Positions 1 through 8,713 of a DNA stretch of 64,000 bases are shown here, piece after piece. The number at the start of each line of letters is the position of its first letter. Position 1 is the stretch's first letter. Location of the stretch: assembly GCF_003002055.1 (NCBI RefSeq), contig NZ_PVZF01000002.1:496001-560000 (forward strand), given 5' to 3'. The notes beneath the pieces were generated by a model that had not been told where the DNA came from, did not search any database, and saw only the letters and a program-made list of their open reading frames with translations. The position numbers were made by a program, and so were the translations under genes. Source of the stretch: Kineococcus rhizosphaerae (GTDB lineage Bacteria > Actinomycetota > Actinomycetes > Actinomycetales > Kineococcaceae).

Positions 1-448
1 TCACCCACACGTCGATCCGCGGCGCCGGGTCGCCCGTGACGACCAGCGCACCCGTGGCGCAGGCCCCCAGCCCGGCCGCCGCCAGCGCCAGGACCCGTGA
101 GCCGCCGCGGCCGGGCAGCAGCAGGCCCGCGGCCGCGAACGAGGCCACGGCGAGCACCACCTGGACCGTGGTGGCGGCGCCGGGGGACAGGTACGTGAAC
201 GGCGCCAGGCCCAGGTGCACGAGCCCGACGACCGCCAGGGCGGCCGAGGGCACCCACCCGCCCGTGCGCGGGACGGGCGCGTCCCGCTCGCCCCGCGCGG
301 TGAGGGCCAGGGCCACCACCGCGGCGGCGACCACGACGTACCCGGCGACGATCCACCACCGGTACCGGACGACGCTGTGGGTGGCCAGGGCCAGCAGCGC
401 CGTCCACGCCACCAGCGCCAGCGCGTCCCGGCGCGCCACCCCGCTCAC
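1..448 (-). CDS. Partial membrane protein, function unknown (N-terminal part)
   Basis: The reading frame starts with GTG at 448 and runs off the left edge, so only about 149 residues are visible and the C-terminus is missing. The protein is rich in Ala, Val and Leu and shows about four hydrophobic stretches (roughly residues 8-25, 33-50, 68-95 and 100-140) with short Arg-rich turns, as in an integral membrane protein. It starts 10 bases after the stop of the acyl-CoA ligase gene on the same strand, so the two are probably cotranscribed. I recognise no family motif. Neighbouring lipid genes make an envelope role possible, but that is only context. Confidence 0.6.
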   Translation of the reverse strand, partial: MSGVARRDALALVAWTALLALATHSVVRYRWWIVAGYVVVAAAVVALALTARGERDAPVPRTGGWVPSAALAVVGLVHLGLAPFTYLSPGAATTVQVVLAVASFAAAGLLLPGRGGSRVLALAAAGLGACATGALVVTGDPAPRIDVWV

Positions 449-458
449 CCCGGCCGGT

Positions 459-2285
459 TCACGCGTAGAGGGCGTCGATCCGGTCGGCGAAGTCCTTCAG
501 GACCTCGCCGCGCTTCACCTTCTGCGACGGCGTCAGGTACCCGTTCTCGATCGTGAAGTCCTCGGCGAGGACCTCGAACTTGCGGATCGACTCCGCGCGG
601 CTGACCGAGGCGTTGGCCGCGTCCACCGCGGACTGCACCGCGGCCAGCACGTCAGCGTCCCGGCGAGCGGTGGCCAGGTCCAGGCCGGGCTTGCCGTGGT
701 TGGCGCCCCAGGACGGCAGCGCCTCCTCGTCGAGGGTGACCAGGCAGGCCACGAAGTGCCGGCCGTCGCCCACGACGACGGCCTGGGAGACCAGCGGGTG
801 CGCCCGCAACCGGTCCTCCAGCGCCGCCGGCACGACGTTCTTGCCGTTGGCCGTGACGATGATCTCCTTCTTGCGGCCCGTGATCGTCAGGTGCCCGAAC
901 TCGTCGATCGAGCCCAGGTCGCCCGTGCGGAACCAGCCGTCGACGAAGGCGTCCTGCGTCTCCTGCGCGCGCCCGCGGTACTGCGTGAAGACCCCGACGC
1001 CGCGGGCCAGGACCTCCCCGTCCTCGGCGATCGCGATGTCGGTGCCCGGCAGCGGCGGCCCGACGGTGCCGATGCGGATCCGCGAGGGGCGGTTGACCGC
1101 CAGCGGCGCCGTCGTCTCGGTCAGGCCGTAGCCCTCCAGGACGACCAGGCCGGCGCCGCGGAAGAAGTGCGCGAGGTGCTCGCCCATGGGGGCACCGCCG
1201 GAGACGGCGTGCTCCACGCGCCCGCCCATCAGGGTCCGCAGCTTGGAGTAGACCAGCCGGTCGAACAGCAGGTGGCGCAGCCGCAGCGCCGGGGAGGGAC
1301 CCCCGGTGTCCAGGGAGCGCGACCACGCGTCGGCCGTCGCGGAGGCCTGCGCGAAGATCCGCGCGCGCAGCTTCCCGCCGGCGGCGGCCTTCTGCTCCGC
1401 GCCGTTGTAGACCTTCTGGAACACCCGGGGGACCGCGAGGATGAACGTGGGCCGGAACCCGGCGAGGTCGGTCAGCAGGTCCTTGGCGTCGGGGGTGTGC
1501 CCGACGCGGATCCGGCACACCAGGCACAGGGCCTGGATGAAGCGCGCGAAGACGTGCGCCAGCGGGATGAACAGCAGCGTCGCCGCCTCGGGCCGGCGCA
1601 GGACCTCGGGGATGGCGGCCTCGGCGTTGCGGGCCAGGTCGAGGAAGTTGCCGTGCGAGAGCACGCAGCCCTTGGGCCGCCCGGTCGTGCCGGAGGTGTA
1701 GATGACCGTCATCGGGTCGCCGGGGCCGGCCACGGCCCGGGCGCGGTCGACGTCGGCGTCGGGGACCTCCCGCCCGGCGGCGCGCAGCTCCTCCAGCGAC
1801 CCCGCCTCCAGCGTCCACACGTCGCGCAGCCCCGGCAGCCGGTCCCGGACGCTCGCGATCCGGGCCGCGCCGGCACCGGTCTCCACGACGCAGGCCACCG
1901 CCCCGGAGTCGGACAGGATCCACTCGATCTGCTCGGGGGAGCTGGTCTCGTAGACGGGGACCGTCACGGCGCCGGCGAACCAGCCGGCGACGTCGACGAC
2001 CGTCCAGTCGTAGCTCGTGCGCCCCATGATCCCGACGCGGTCCCCGGGCGCGATCCCCGCGGCCAGGAACCCCTTGGCCACCGACACCACGTCGGCGAGG
2101 AACTCGGTGGCGCTCACGTCGCGCCAGCGGCCGTCGGCGGTCTTGCGGCTGGCGCTGACGTGGCCCGGGTCCTCGCGGGCGGTCTCCACGACGCAGTCGG
2201 TCATGTTCCCGGTCGTCGCCGGGGCCACGAGCGGGGGTTCGCTGCTGACGGACCCGAAGCTGGTCGACCCGTTGCTGGTCGGCAC
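459..2285 (-). CDS. fadD: Long-chain fatty acid-CoA ligase (AMP-binding, FadD15-like)
   Basis: A 608-residue ANL-superfamily enzyme that should activate long-chain fatty acids to acyl-CoA through an acyl-AMP intermediate, at the cytoplasmic face of the membrane. Visible motifs in order: P-loop-like YTSGTTGRPKG (about residue 200), GYGLTETT (about 385), the GWFRTGDLG motif (about 450) and the C-terminal hinge/lysine region TGRKKEIIVTANGKN (about 470). Length is normal for the family. The GTG start at 2285 is supported by an AGGAGG ribosome site seven bases upstream. The equivalent M. tuberculosis neighbourhood carries fadD15, which fits. The next gene on the right is divergent, so 2286-2478 should carry promoters in both directions. 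The specific chain length cannot be read from the sequence. Confidence 0.93.
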   Translation of the reverse strand: MPTSNGSTSFGSVSSEPPLVAPATTGNMTDCVVETAREDPGHVSASRKTADGRWRDVSATEFLADVVSVAKGFLAAGIAPGDRVGIMGRTSYDWTVVDVAGWFAGAVTVPVYETSSPEQIEWILSDSGAVACVVETGAGAARIASVRDRLPGLRDVWTLEAGSLEELRAAGREVPDADVDRARAVAGPGDPMTVIYTSGTTGRPKGCVLSHGNFLDLARNAEAAIPEVLRRPEAATLLFIPLAHVFARFIQALCLVCRIRVGHTPDAKDLLTDLAGFRPTFILAVPRVFQKVYNGAEQKAAAGGKLRARIFAQASATADAWSRSLDTGGPSPALRLRHLLFDRLVYSKLRTLMGGRVEHAVSGGAPMGEHLAHFFRGAGLVVLEGYGLTETTAPLAVNRPSRIRIGTVGPPLPGTDIAIAEDGEVLARGVGVFTQYRGRAQETQDAFVDGWFRTGDLGSIDEFGHLTITGRKKEIIVTANGKNVVPAALEDRLRAHPLVSQAVVVGDGRHFVACLVTLDEEALPSWGANHGKPGLDLATARRDADVLAAVQSAVDAANASVSRAESIRKFEVLAEDFTIENGYLTPSQKVKRGEVLKDFADRIDALYA

Positions 2286-2478
2286 GGTGTTCCTCCTGTG
2301 TCGCTCTCGCTGCCCCGCGAGGACGGGATCGTTCGCCGGTGCCTGCCCCCGCCGGGGGCGGGGGTGCGGACGACCCTACCTGCGCGTCGGCGTGCTCCCT
2401 CGCACGCCACGACGGGGCGCTCGCCGGTCCCAACGTCCGGGGCTCAAGGTGCGGTTCCCGGCGGTCGACGTTCCCCGG

Positions 2479-3111
2479 GTGAGCCAGGACCGCGCGAGCC
2501 AGCCCCAGCGTGCCGAGACCTCGTTCCTCGACGCGCTCGCGCCCGTTGAGGCCGAGGACCTCGGCTGGGCCCCGCGCGCGACCCGGGCCTCCACGACGAC
2601 GTCCGAGGCGTTCGGCGCCGTCGAGGTGGGCCGGCCCGTGAGCCGGCTCGCGCCGGTCCCGCCCGCGCCCGCCCCCGCCCCCGCTGCCTCTACCGCCGCC
2701 CCCGCCGCCGCGCGGCCCGACCGCTGCCCCTCGTGCGGGGCGCGGGCGCGGGCCGAGCAGGACTGGTGCTCGCTGTGCCACACCTCCCTGCTGCCCGCCC
2801 CCGCCGGCGAGGTGGCGCCCCCCGGGACGGCGGCCCCCGCCGTGCCCGCCCCCGTCCCGCCGGGCGCCGTCCGCGTCCGCGAGGACGACGACGGTCAGCT
2901 CGCCCTCGACTTCGAAGCCCCCGCCGCCCGCCCCCCGCTCGACGAGGCCGAGGTGGCCCGGATGCTCGGCGCCCTGTCCTCGGCCCAGCAGGCCGGGCCG
3001 CGCGGGCTGGGATCGCGCCGGGCGAAGGTCCTCGTGGCCGCCGGGGGCGCCGTCGGGCTGACCGCGGTGCTGCTCGGCGGCGGGGCGCTGCTGGGCTCCG
3101 TCCTGGGCTGA
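2479..3111 (+). CDS. Zinc-ribbon protein with C-terminal membrane anchor, function unknown
   Basis: About 210 residues. A Pro/Ala-rich N-terminal half leads to one zinc ribbon, CPSC then CSLC about eleven residues later (around residue 80). An acidic segment follows (EDDDGQLALDF), and then a single C-terminal hydrophobic helix (last 25 residues) that would anchor the protein in the membrane, cytoplasmic domain first. I recognise no named family. The start is uncertain: GTG 2479 is taken, but GTG 2449 in the same frame also has a weak purine-rich site upstream. It is divergent from fadD and lies upstream of the two ROK kinases. Confidence 0.7.
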   Translation: MSQDRASQPQRAETSFLDALAPVEAEDLGWAPRATRASTTTSEAFGAVEVGRPVSRLAPVPPAPAPAPAASTAAPAAARPDRCPSCGARARAEQDWCSLCHTSLLPAPAGEVAPPGTAAPAVPAPVPPGAVRVREDDDGQLALDFEAPAARPPLDEAEVARMLGALSSAQQAGPRGLGSRRAKVLVAAGGAVGLTAVLLGGGALLGSVLG

Positions 3112-3127
3112 GCCGGGCGGCTGACCC

Positions 3128-3155
3128 GGCGTCCGACCGCCGGTCGCCGGACGCC
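3128..3155 (+). terminator. GC-rich hairpin after the zinc-ribbon gene
   Basis: The arms GGCGTCC and GGACGCC enclose a second stem GACC/GGTC, with a three-base bulge. There is no T-tract, as is usual for actinobacterial terminators. A TAACCT -10-like element follows at 3166-3171 and could serve the first ROK kinase gene. Confidence 0.4.
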
Positions 3156-3241
3156 ACCCACCCGGTAACCTCGCCGGGGCTGCGCGTGGGCGCGGCCGCC
3201 CTGCGACGCGGGGCCGAGGTCGCAGGGAGAACCGCACCGGC

Positions 3242-4237
3242 ATGGTCGAGCAGCCAGCCCAGACCCCCCTTCCGAAGGTCGTCCCCAACGCGGTGGGGGT
3301 CGACATCGGCGGCACCAAGATCGCCGCCGGGGTCGTCGACCACCGCGGCGAGATCGTCGCCCAGACCCGCCGCGAGACGCCCGCCTCGCACCCGGCCCTC
3401 ATCGCCGCCGCCGTCGCCGACGCGATCGCCGAGCTGCGCACGACCCAGGTGTTCGGCCCCGTCGGGGTCGCGGCCGCCGGGTTCGTCGACGCCGCACGCC
3501 GCAACGTCGTCTTCGCGCCCAACCTGGCCTGGCGCGACGAGCCGCTCGCCGACCACCTCGAGGCCCTCGTCGCCGCCCCGGTCGTCGTCGAGAACGACGC
3601 CAACGCCGCCGCCTGGGCCGAGTACCGCTTCGGCGGCGGCCTCGACGAGCAGGGCCGCGCGGTCGACGACCTGGTCATGCTGACGCTGGGCACGGGCCTG
3701 GGCGGCGGGATCGTCACCGGCGGTGTCCTGCAGCGCGGAGCCAACGGGGCGGCGGCCGAGCTCGGCCACGTGCGGGCCGTGCCCGGGGGCCGGGCGTGCG
3801 GCTGCGGCAACTCCGGCTGCTGGGAGCAGTACGTCGCCGGCAACGCCCTCGTGCGCGACGCCCGCGACCTGCTGCGCTCGGGCGAGGCCGAGGGCGCGCC
3901 GCTGCTGGCGGCCGTCGGCGGGGACCCCGAGAACGTGACCGGACCGGTCGTCACGCGCCTGGCGCAGGCGGGGGACCCGGGGTGCGTGAGGCTGCTGGCC
4001 GACCTCGGCCGCTGGCTGGGGGAGGCCGTCGCGAGCTTCGTGGCGATGCTCGACCCGGAGGTCGTCGTCATCGGCGGCGGGGTGTCGAACGCCGGTGAGC
4101 TCCTGCTGGGGCCCGCGCGGACCAGCCTGGCCGAGAACCTGTCCGGGCGCACCCACCGCAGGCCCCCGCCGCTGCGCACCGCCCGCAAGGGCAACGACGC
4201 CGGGATCATCGGCGCCGCCGACCTCGCCCGCGTCTGA
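3242..4237 (+). CDS. ROK-family sugar kinase (glucokinase type), copy 1
   Basis: A 331-residue ROK kinase, expected to phosphorylate glucose or a related sugar with ATP in the cytoplasm. The phosphate-binding motif GVDIGGTK lies near residue 20. The catalytic-base region ENDANAAAWAEY is near 118, a GTGLGGGIV loop near 150, and the structural zinc signature ELGH plus CGCGNSGCWEQY near 180-205. No N-terminal helix-turn-helix is present, so this is an enzyme rather than a ROK repressor. The ATG at 3242 follows a GGGAGA site. The next gene, 21 bases downstream, is a paralogue. Kinases of this type are glucokinases in Streptomyces; the substrate here is inferred. Confidence 0.9.
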   Translation: MVEQPAQTPLPKVVPNAVGVDIGGTKIAAGVVDHRGEIVAQTRRETPASHPALIAAAVADAIAELRTTQVFGPVGVAAAGFVDAARRNVVFAPNLAWRDEPLADHLEALVAAPVVVENDANAAAWAEYRFGGGLDEQGRAVDDLVMLTLGTGLGGGIVTGGVLQRGANGAAAELGHVRAVPGGRACGCGNSGCWEQYVAGNALVRDARDLLRSGEAEGAPLLAAVGGDPENVTGPVVTRLAQAGDPGCVRLLADLGRWLGEAVASFVAMLDPEVVVIGGGVSNAGELLLGPARTSLAENLSGRTHRRPPPLRTARKGNDAGIIGAADLARV

Positions 4238-4258
4238 GCCTCGACCCCGGGAGTCCCC

Positions 4259-5341
4259 ATGGCCACGCCCCGAACCCCCCGTGCGCCCCGTCGCCGGCGC
4301 GCGCCCGACCCGCGCCGCGTCGCGCTGCAGCAGCGGCTGCGCCAGCAGACGCGCCGCGTCTTCATCGGTGACGGGCCCGCCGTCGGCGTCGACATCGGCG
4401 GCACCAAGGTCGCCGCGGGGGTCGTCGACGGCGAGGGGCGGGTCGTGGCGCAGCTGCGCCGGGAGACGCCCACGACCAGCCCGCAGGGGGTCGAGGACAC
4501 CATCGCCGAGGTCGTCGAGGAGCTCGCCGCCCACCACGACATCGTCTCCGTCGGCATCGGCGCGGCCGGTTTCGTCGACGCCGAACGGGCCAACGTCCTG
4601 TTCGCCCCGCACCTGGCGTGGCGCAACGAACCGCTGCGCGAGGCCGTCGAACGGCGGGTGCGGGCCCGCCTGGGGCGGCGCGTGGGACGGCGCACGGTCG
4701 TGGAGAACGACGCCAACGCCGCCGCGTGGGCCGAGTACCGCTTCGGCGCGGGCCGGGGGGAGTCCCGGCTGGTCTGCGTGACCATGGGCACCGGCATCGG
4801 CGGCGGCATCGTCACGCAGGGCCGCGTCGTGCGCGGCCGCTACGGCATCGCGGGCGAGTTCGGGCACATGATCGTCGTGCCCGGCGGGCACCGCTGCGAG
4901 TGCGGCAACCGCGGGTGCTGGGAGCAGTACGCCTCGGGCAACGCCCTGGTGCGCGAGGCCCGCGAGCTGGCCCGGTCCAACTCGCCCGTGGCCCACCACC
5001 TGCTCGAGCTGGCCGGGGGCAACCCCGAGGCCATCACCGGCCCGATGGTCACCGACGCCGCCCGCGGCGGGGACCCGGCCGCCGTGGAGCTGTTCGAGGA
5101 CGTCGGCCGCTGGCTCGGCATCGGCGTCGCGAACCTGGCCGCCGCGTTCGACCCGGGCACCGTCGTCATCGGCGGCGGGGTCTCCGACGCCGACGAGCTG
5201 CTGCTGGGCCCGTGCCGGGAGGCCTACCGCCGCACGCTGACCGGACGCGGGTTCCGTCCCGAGCTGACCATCGCCCGGGCCAGCCTGGGTCCGGCGGCCG
5301 GGTTGGTGGGGGCCGCCGACCTCTCGCGCGGCTGGGGCTGA
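4259..5341 (+). CDS. ROK-family sugar kinase (glucokinase type), copy 2
   Basis: A 360-residue paralogue of the preceding gene with the same core (GVDIGGTK near residue 43, ENDANAAAWAEYRFG near 150, zinc signature CECGNRGCWEQY near 220). It carries an additional basic N-terminal extension of about 35 residues, rich in Arg and Pro. The two copies are close enough in sequence to look like a tandem duplication that has diverged. The start is the ATG at 4259 after a GGGAG site. Its TGA stop shares one base with the ATG of the next gene (TGATG), implying translational coupling. Whether the two copies differ in substrate (glucose, mannose, N-acetylglucosamine) is not visible. Confidence 0.9.
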   Translation: MATPRTPRAPRRRRAPDPRRVALQQRLRQQTRRVFIGDGPAVGVDIGGTKVAAGVVDGEGRVVAQLRRETPTTSPQGVEDTIAEVVEELAAHHDIVSVGIGAAGFVDAERANVLFAPHLAWRNEPLREAVERRVRARLGRRVGRRTVVENDANAAAWAEYRFGAGRGESRLVCVTMGTGIGGGIVTQGRVVRGRYGIAGEFGHMIVVPGGHRCECGNRGCWEQYASGNALVREARELARSNSPVAHHLLELAGGNPEAITGPMVTDAARGGDPAAVELFEDVGRWLGIGVANLAAAFDPGTVVIGGGVSDADELLLGPCREAYRRTLTGRGFRPELTIARASLGPAAGLVGAADLSRGWG

Positions 5342-6099
5342 TGAGCGCCCCGGCCGGTGGCCGGGCGGCGGCCCGGCTGCGGGTGGCGACGTTCAACGTG
5401 CGCGAACTGCTCGACGACACGCTCGCGGTGCGCGAGGTCCTGCGCGCGGCCCGCGCCGACGTCGTGTGCCTGCAGGAGGTCCCGACCCTCCTGTTCGCCG
5501 GGCACCGCCTGGGCGACCTGGCCGCCGACACGGGGTTGTGGGTGACCGCGGCCGGTGCGGCGGGCGCCGGGACGGCGATCCTGACCGCGGCGCGCGTCGA
5601 CGTGCGCGCCGCCGGGGTCCGGGCCCTGCCCACCGCCCGGCGCCGCGGGTGGAAGCCGGTGCGGCGCCGGGGGACGGCCGAGGCGGCCGTGCGGGTCCCG
5701 CTGGCCGGCGGCTGGTCCGTCGACGTCCTCGTGCGCAGCGTCCACCTCGGGCTCGACGACGGCGAGCGGTTCGACCACGTCACCCGGCTGCTGCCCGGCA
5801 CACCCGTCGGCGGGCCGCTCGAGCCGTGGTCCGACGCGCCCGCGGTCCTGGCCGGTGACCTCAACGAGGAGCCCGGCGGGGCCGTGCACCGGCGCCTGTC
5901 CACCGTCCTGCTCGACGCGGCCGAGGCCGTCGGGACACCGGCGCCGACCTTCCCGGCGCGCTCACCCCGCCGTCGCCTCGACGCCGTCCTCGTCGACCGG
6001 CTCCTGTCCGTGACGTCGGTGAGCACCCCGGGGGAGCACCCGGGCGCGAGCGACCACCTGCCGGTGCTCGCGGACCTGCTGGTCCCGGCCGCCGGTTAG
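5341..6099 (+). CDS. Endonuclease/exonuclease/phosphatase (EEP) fold hydrolase
   Basis: 252 residues with the metal-dependent phosphohydrolase signature: FNVRE near residue 18, LQEV near 47 (catalytic Glu), GDLNEE near 170 (Asp and Asn), RLDAVLV near 213 and SDHLPV near 236 (Asp-His pair). All expected catalytic positions are present, so it should be active on a phosphodiester or phosphomonoester. Families with this fold act on DNA, inositol phosphates or lipids, and the substrate here is not decidable. There is no signal peptide. It overlaps the second ROK gene by one base and so belongs to the same operon. Its stop lies eight bases from the stop of the next, convergent gene. Confidence 0.85.
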   Translation: MSAPAGGRAAARLRVATFNVRELLDDTLAVREVLRAARADVVCLQEVPTLLFAGHRLGDLAADTGLWVTAAGAAGAGTAILTAARVDVRAAGVRALPTARRRGWKPVRRRGTAEAAVRVPLAGGWSVDVLVRSVHLGLDDGERFDHVTRLLPGTPVGGPLEPWSDAPAVLAGDLNEEPGGAVHRRLSTVLLDAAEAVGTPAPTFPARSPRRRLDAVLVDRLLSVTSVSTPGEHPGASDHLPVLADLLVPAAG

Positions 6100-6107
6100 G
6101 GGACCGC

Positions 6108-6689
6108 TCAGACGACCGCGCCGTCGTCGTCGTCGTCGTCGCGGCTGCTGGGCAGCCGCACGACCAGGGTCGCGAACCCGGCCACGAACACCGCGGCCGT
6201 GATCGCGGTCAGCAGCTGGGGGACGTCCTGCCACGACAGCGCCACGACGAGCAGGAACAGCGGGGCACCGACGACGGCGATCCAGGCGGCCCAGCCGAGC
6301 ACGTCGCGCGGCAGGGGCGCCGGGTCGGCCGGGACGAAGCTCTCCTCGCTCAGCGAGCGCAGCTCGATCGGCTCGTCGTCGCGCTGGCGGGGGGTCGCGA
6401 ACGACCCGGTGGCCGGCACGTCCTCGCGCGGCGGCGGGGGCAGCGGCGCGGCCGGGCGCACGAGCCGGCTGCGGTCCTCGGGACCGGGCCCGGCGGCGGC
6501 CTCGTCGCCCGCGCCGTCCTGCTCGTCCGGGGCGGCCAGGTGCCGCGGGCCCTGGTCCTCGCCCTGGTCCCGGGCCTCGTCGTCGAGGTTCTCGGGGTCG
6601 GGCACGTCCTCGCCCCAGCGCGCGACGATCTCGGCGAAGGCCGCATCGACGTCGAGGGGTCCGGATCCGTCGTCCGGGGTGGGGGGCAC
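6108..6689 (-). CDS. Acidic membrane protein of unknown function
   Basis: 193 residues: an acidic, Pro/Asp/Glu-rich, probably disordered cytoplasmic region (residues 1-120) followed by two adjacent hydrophobic helices (about 135-152 and 160-178). It ends in an Arg-Ser-Ser-Arg then poly-Asp tail. The N-terminus (near residue 20) contains the short motif FAEIVARWGED, which I have seen in similar actinobacterial hypotheticals. The gene is convergent with the EEP hydrolase and divergent from the acyltransferase. Function is unknown. Confidence 0.7.
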   Translation of the reverse strand: MPPTPDDGSGPLDVDAAFAEIVARWGEDVPDPENLDDEARDQGEDQGPRHLAAPDEQDGAGDEAAAGPGPEDRSRLVRPAAPLPPPPREDVPATGSFATPRQRDDEPIELRSLSEESFVPADPAPLPRDVLGWAAWIAVVGAPLFLLVVALSWQDVPQLLTAITAAVFVAGFATLVVRLPSSRDDDDDDGAVV

Positions 6690-6752
6690 GCCTCATCGTG
6701 CCACGCCGGAGGCGGCCGGTCGAGGACCCGGCGTGGCGCGGGCACCCGCCGG

Positions 6753-6758
6753 TAGCGT
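6753..6758 (+). promoter_or_regulatory. Leaderless-type -10 element for the acyltransferase gene
   Basis: TAGCGT lies seven bases before the GTG start at 6766, so transcription would begin at or next to the start codon. No ribosome site is visible. The same arrangement recurs at other genes in this window. Confidence 0.5.
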
Positions 6759-6765
6759 TCCCGGG

Positions 6766-7566
6766 GTGCCCCGCTTCCCGGTCCTGTACTGGCCGATCAA
6801 GCTCCTCGTCGCCGAGCCGCTGGTCACCGCGGTGTTCCGGCCCTGGGTGCGCGGGCTGGAGAACGTCCCGTCCGAGGGGCCGGCCGTCCTGGCCAGCAAC
6901 CACCTGTCCGCCGCCGACACGGTGCTGCTGCCGACGGTGGTGCGCCGCCGCGTCACGTTCATCGCCAAGGCCGACCTGTTCCGGGGCGAGGGTCTGCGCG
7001 GCAGGCTGACCGCCGGGCTCATGCACGGCATCGGCCAGCTGCCCGTCGACCGCTCCGGGGGACGTGCCTCGTCGGCCGCGATCGACAGCGCCGTCGCCGT
7101 CCTGCGCGGCGGCGACCTGTTCGGGATCTACCCCGAGGGCACCCGGTCCCCGGACGGCCGGCTGTACCGGGGCCGCACGGGCGTGGCCCGCATCGCGCTG
7201 CGCTCCGGCGCCCCCGTCGTCCCCGTCGCCATGGTCGGCACCGAGGACCTGCTGCCGTCGGGCCGGCTGCTGCCGAAGGTCCGGCGGGTGGGCGTCGTCA
7301 TCGGCGAACCCCTCGACTTCTCCCGCTACGCAGGCCGCGAGGACGACCAGCTCGTCGTGCGCTCGGTGACCGACGAGGTGATGGCCGCGATCCAGGCGCT
7401 GTCGCGGCAGGAGTACGTCGACGTCTACGCCGAGCGCAGCCGGCTGCGCTCGGAGCTGTCCAGGGGCACGGGCGTGCCCGAACCGCCCAGCACGGCCGCC
7501 GGGGGCCCCGGGGGCCGCGCCGCCCCCACCGGCGACACACCGGGCCCGGACGACGCGCACGGCTGA
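6766..7566 (+). CDS. plsC: 1-acyl-sn-glycerol-3-phosphate acyltransferase family protein
   Basis: 266 residues of the PlsC/LPLAT family, which moves an acyl group from acyl-CoA or acyl carrier protein to lysophosphatidate or a related lysolipid at the inner membrane face. The catalytic HX4D motif is seen as NHLSAADT near residue 46, and the phosphate-binding IYPEGTRS motif near 125. The N-terminus is short and hydrophobic, consistent with membrane association. The tail after residue 235 is Gly/Pro-rich and probably disordered. The start GTG 6766 is chosen because of the TAGCGT box and because homology begins there; an in-frame upstream extension has no family similarity. Rv2182c occupies the same syntenic place in Mycobacterium. 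Confidence 0.88.
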   Translation: MPRFPVLYWPIKLLVAEPLVTAVFRPWVRGLENVPSEGPAVLASNHLSAADTVLLPTVVRRRVTFIAKADLFRGEGLRGRLTAGLMHGIGQLPVDRSGGRASSAAIDSAVAVLRGGDLFGIYPEGTRSPDGRLYRGRTGVARIALRSGAPVVPVAMVGTEDLLPSGRLLPKVRRVGVVIGEPLDFSRYAGREDDQLVVRSVTDEVMAAIQALSRQEYVDVYAERSRLRSELSRGTGVPEPPSTAAGGPGGRAAPTGDTPGPDDAHG

Positions 7567-7638
7567 TCGCGCGGTGGCACGCTCTACCCGTACCTGATCG
7601 GGCACGTCGGCGAGGGCGCCGGGGAGTGGAGCTTCGGG

Positions 7639-8670
7639 ATGCGGGTCGGGATCCTCACCGGGGGCGGCGACTGCCCCGGACTGAACGCGGTCATCCGGGC
7701 AGCGGTGCTGGCCGGGACCCAGCGGCACGGCATGGAGTTCGTCGGGTTCCTCGACGGCTGGCGCGGCGTCCTGGAGGGGGACGCGGTCCCGCTCGACGAG
7801 GACCGGGTCCGGCCGCTGCTGGCCGTGGGCGGCACGGTCCTGGGCTCGTCCCGGACCAACCCCTTGGCCGACGGGGTGCAGGAGGGGGTCGCCCGCATCC
7901 GCAAGCAGCTGGCCGAGCTCGGCGTCGACGCCCTGCTGGCCATCGGCGGGGAGGACACCCTCGGCGTCGCCACCGCGCTGCACGAGGCGGGCGTGCCCGT
8001 CGTGGGCGCGCCCAAGACCATCGACGACGACCTGTCCGCCACCGACGCCACCTTCGGCTTCGACACGGCCGTCCAGACCGCCGTCGACGCCTGCGACCGG
8101 CTCGTGACGACGGGCGCCAGCCACCACCGCGCCATGATCGTCGAGGTCATGGGCCGGCACGCGGGCTGGATCGCCCTGCACACCGGGATGGCCGCGGGGG
8201 CGCACGTGACCCTGCTGCCGGAGGAGGACGTCGACCTCGACGAGGTCGGCGCCACCGTCCGCGCCGTGCTCGAGCGGGGGCAGGCACCGTTGATCGTGGT
8301 CAGCGAGGGCGCGAAGGTCCACGGCGACGAGGCCGTCAAGAACGCCCCGCGGGACGCGTTCGGGCACGTCCAGCTCGGCGGGGCCGGGGACGCGCTGGAG
8401 CACGAGATCGTCGCGCGCGTCCCGGGGCTGTCGACGCGCGTGACCGTCCTGGGGCACCTGCTGCGCGGCGGGACCCCCTCGGCGGCCGACCGGATCCTGG
8501 CGACGCGCTTCGGGCTGAGCGCCGTCGAGGCGCTCGCGGCCGGGGACCTGGGGACGATGGCCTCCCTGCGCGGGGTCGACGTCGTGCAGGTGCCGCTGGC
8601 CGAGGCGACCGGCGTGTTGCGAACGGTTCCCGAGTCCCGGCGGGCCGAGACCGCCGGGCTGCGCTGGTGA
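7639..8670 (+). CDS. pfkA: Phosphofructokinase with pyrophosphate-type active-site residues
   Basis: 343 residues of the group III phosphofructokinase family, fructose 6-phosphate to fructose 1,6-bisphosphate. The N-terminal phosphate loop reads LTGGGDCPGLN. At the donor site the E. coli GGDGS is GGEDT here (Asp at the position of Gly104), and PGTIDND is PKTIDDD (Lys at the position of Gly124). Asp104/Lys124 is the known signature of pyrophosphate-dependent enzymes such as that of Amycolatopsis methanolica, so PPi rather than ATP is the likely donor. The usual Asn of TIDND is Asp. The ATG at 7639 has a GGAG site seven bases upstream. The gene stands alone between the acyltransferase and aroG. 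Confidence 0.9.
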   Translation: MRVGILTGGGDCPGLNAVIRAAVLAGTQRHGMEFVGFLDGWRGVLEGDAVPLDEDRVRPLLAVGGTVLGSSRTNPLADGVQEGVARIRKQLAELGVDALLAIGGEDTLGVATALHEAGVPVVGAPKTIDDDLSATDATFGFDTAVQTAVDACDRLVTTGASHHRAMIVEVMGRHAGWIALHTGMAAGAHVTLLPEEDVDLDEVGATVRAVLERGQAPLIVVSEGAKVHGDEAVKNAPRDAFGHVQLGGAGDALEHEIVARVPGLSTRVTVLGHLLRGGTPSAADRILATRFGLSAVEALAAGDLGTMASLRGVDVVQVPLAEATGVLRTVPESRRAETAGLRW

Positions 8671-8713
8671 ACGGGGGCGACCGGGGGGTGCGGGGAGTGC
8701 GACACTTGCCCGC

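Noticed and set aside
652-4815. Very long open frames (for example 652-4815 minus, 32787-38117 plus, 36-2549 plus, 5962-8997 minus)
   Set aside because: They are shadows of real genes in other frames, produced by the GC bias at third codon positions; their translations are Arg/Gly/Pro-rich and show no motifs, while the opposing frames carry clear families.
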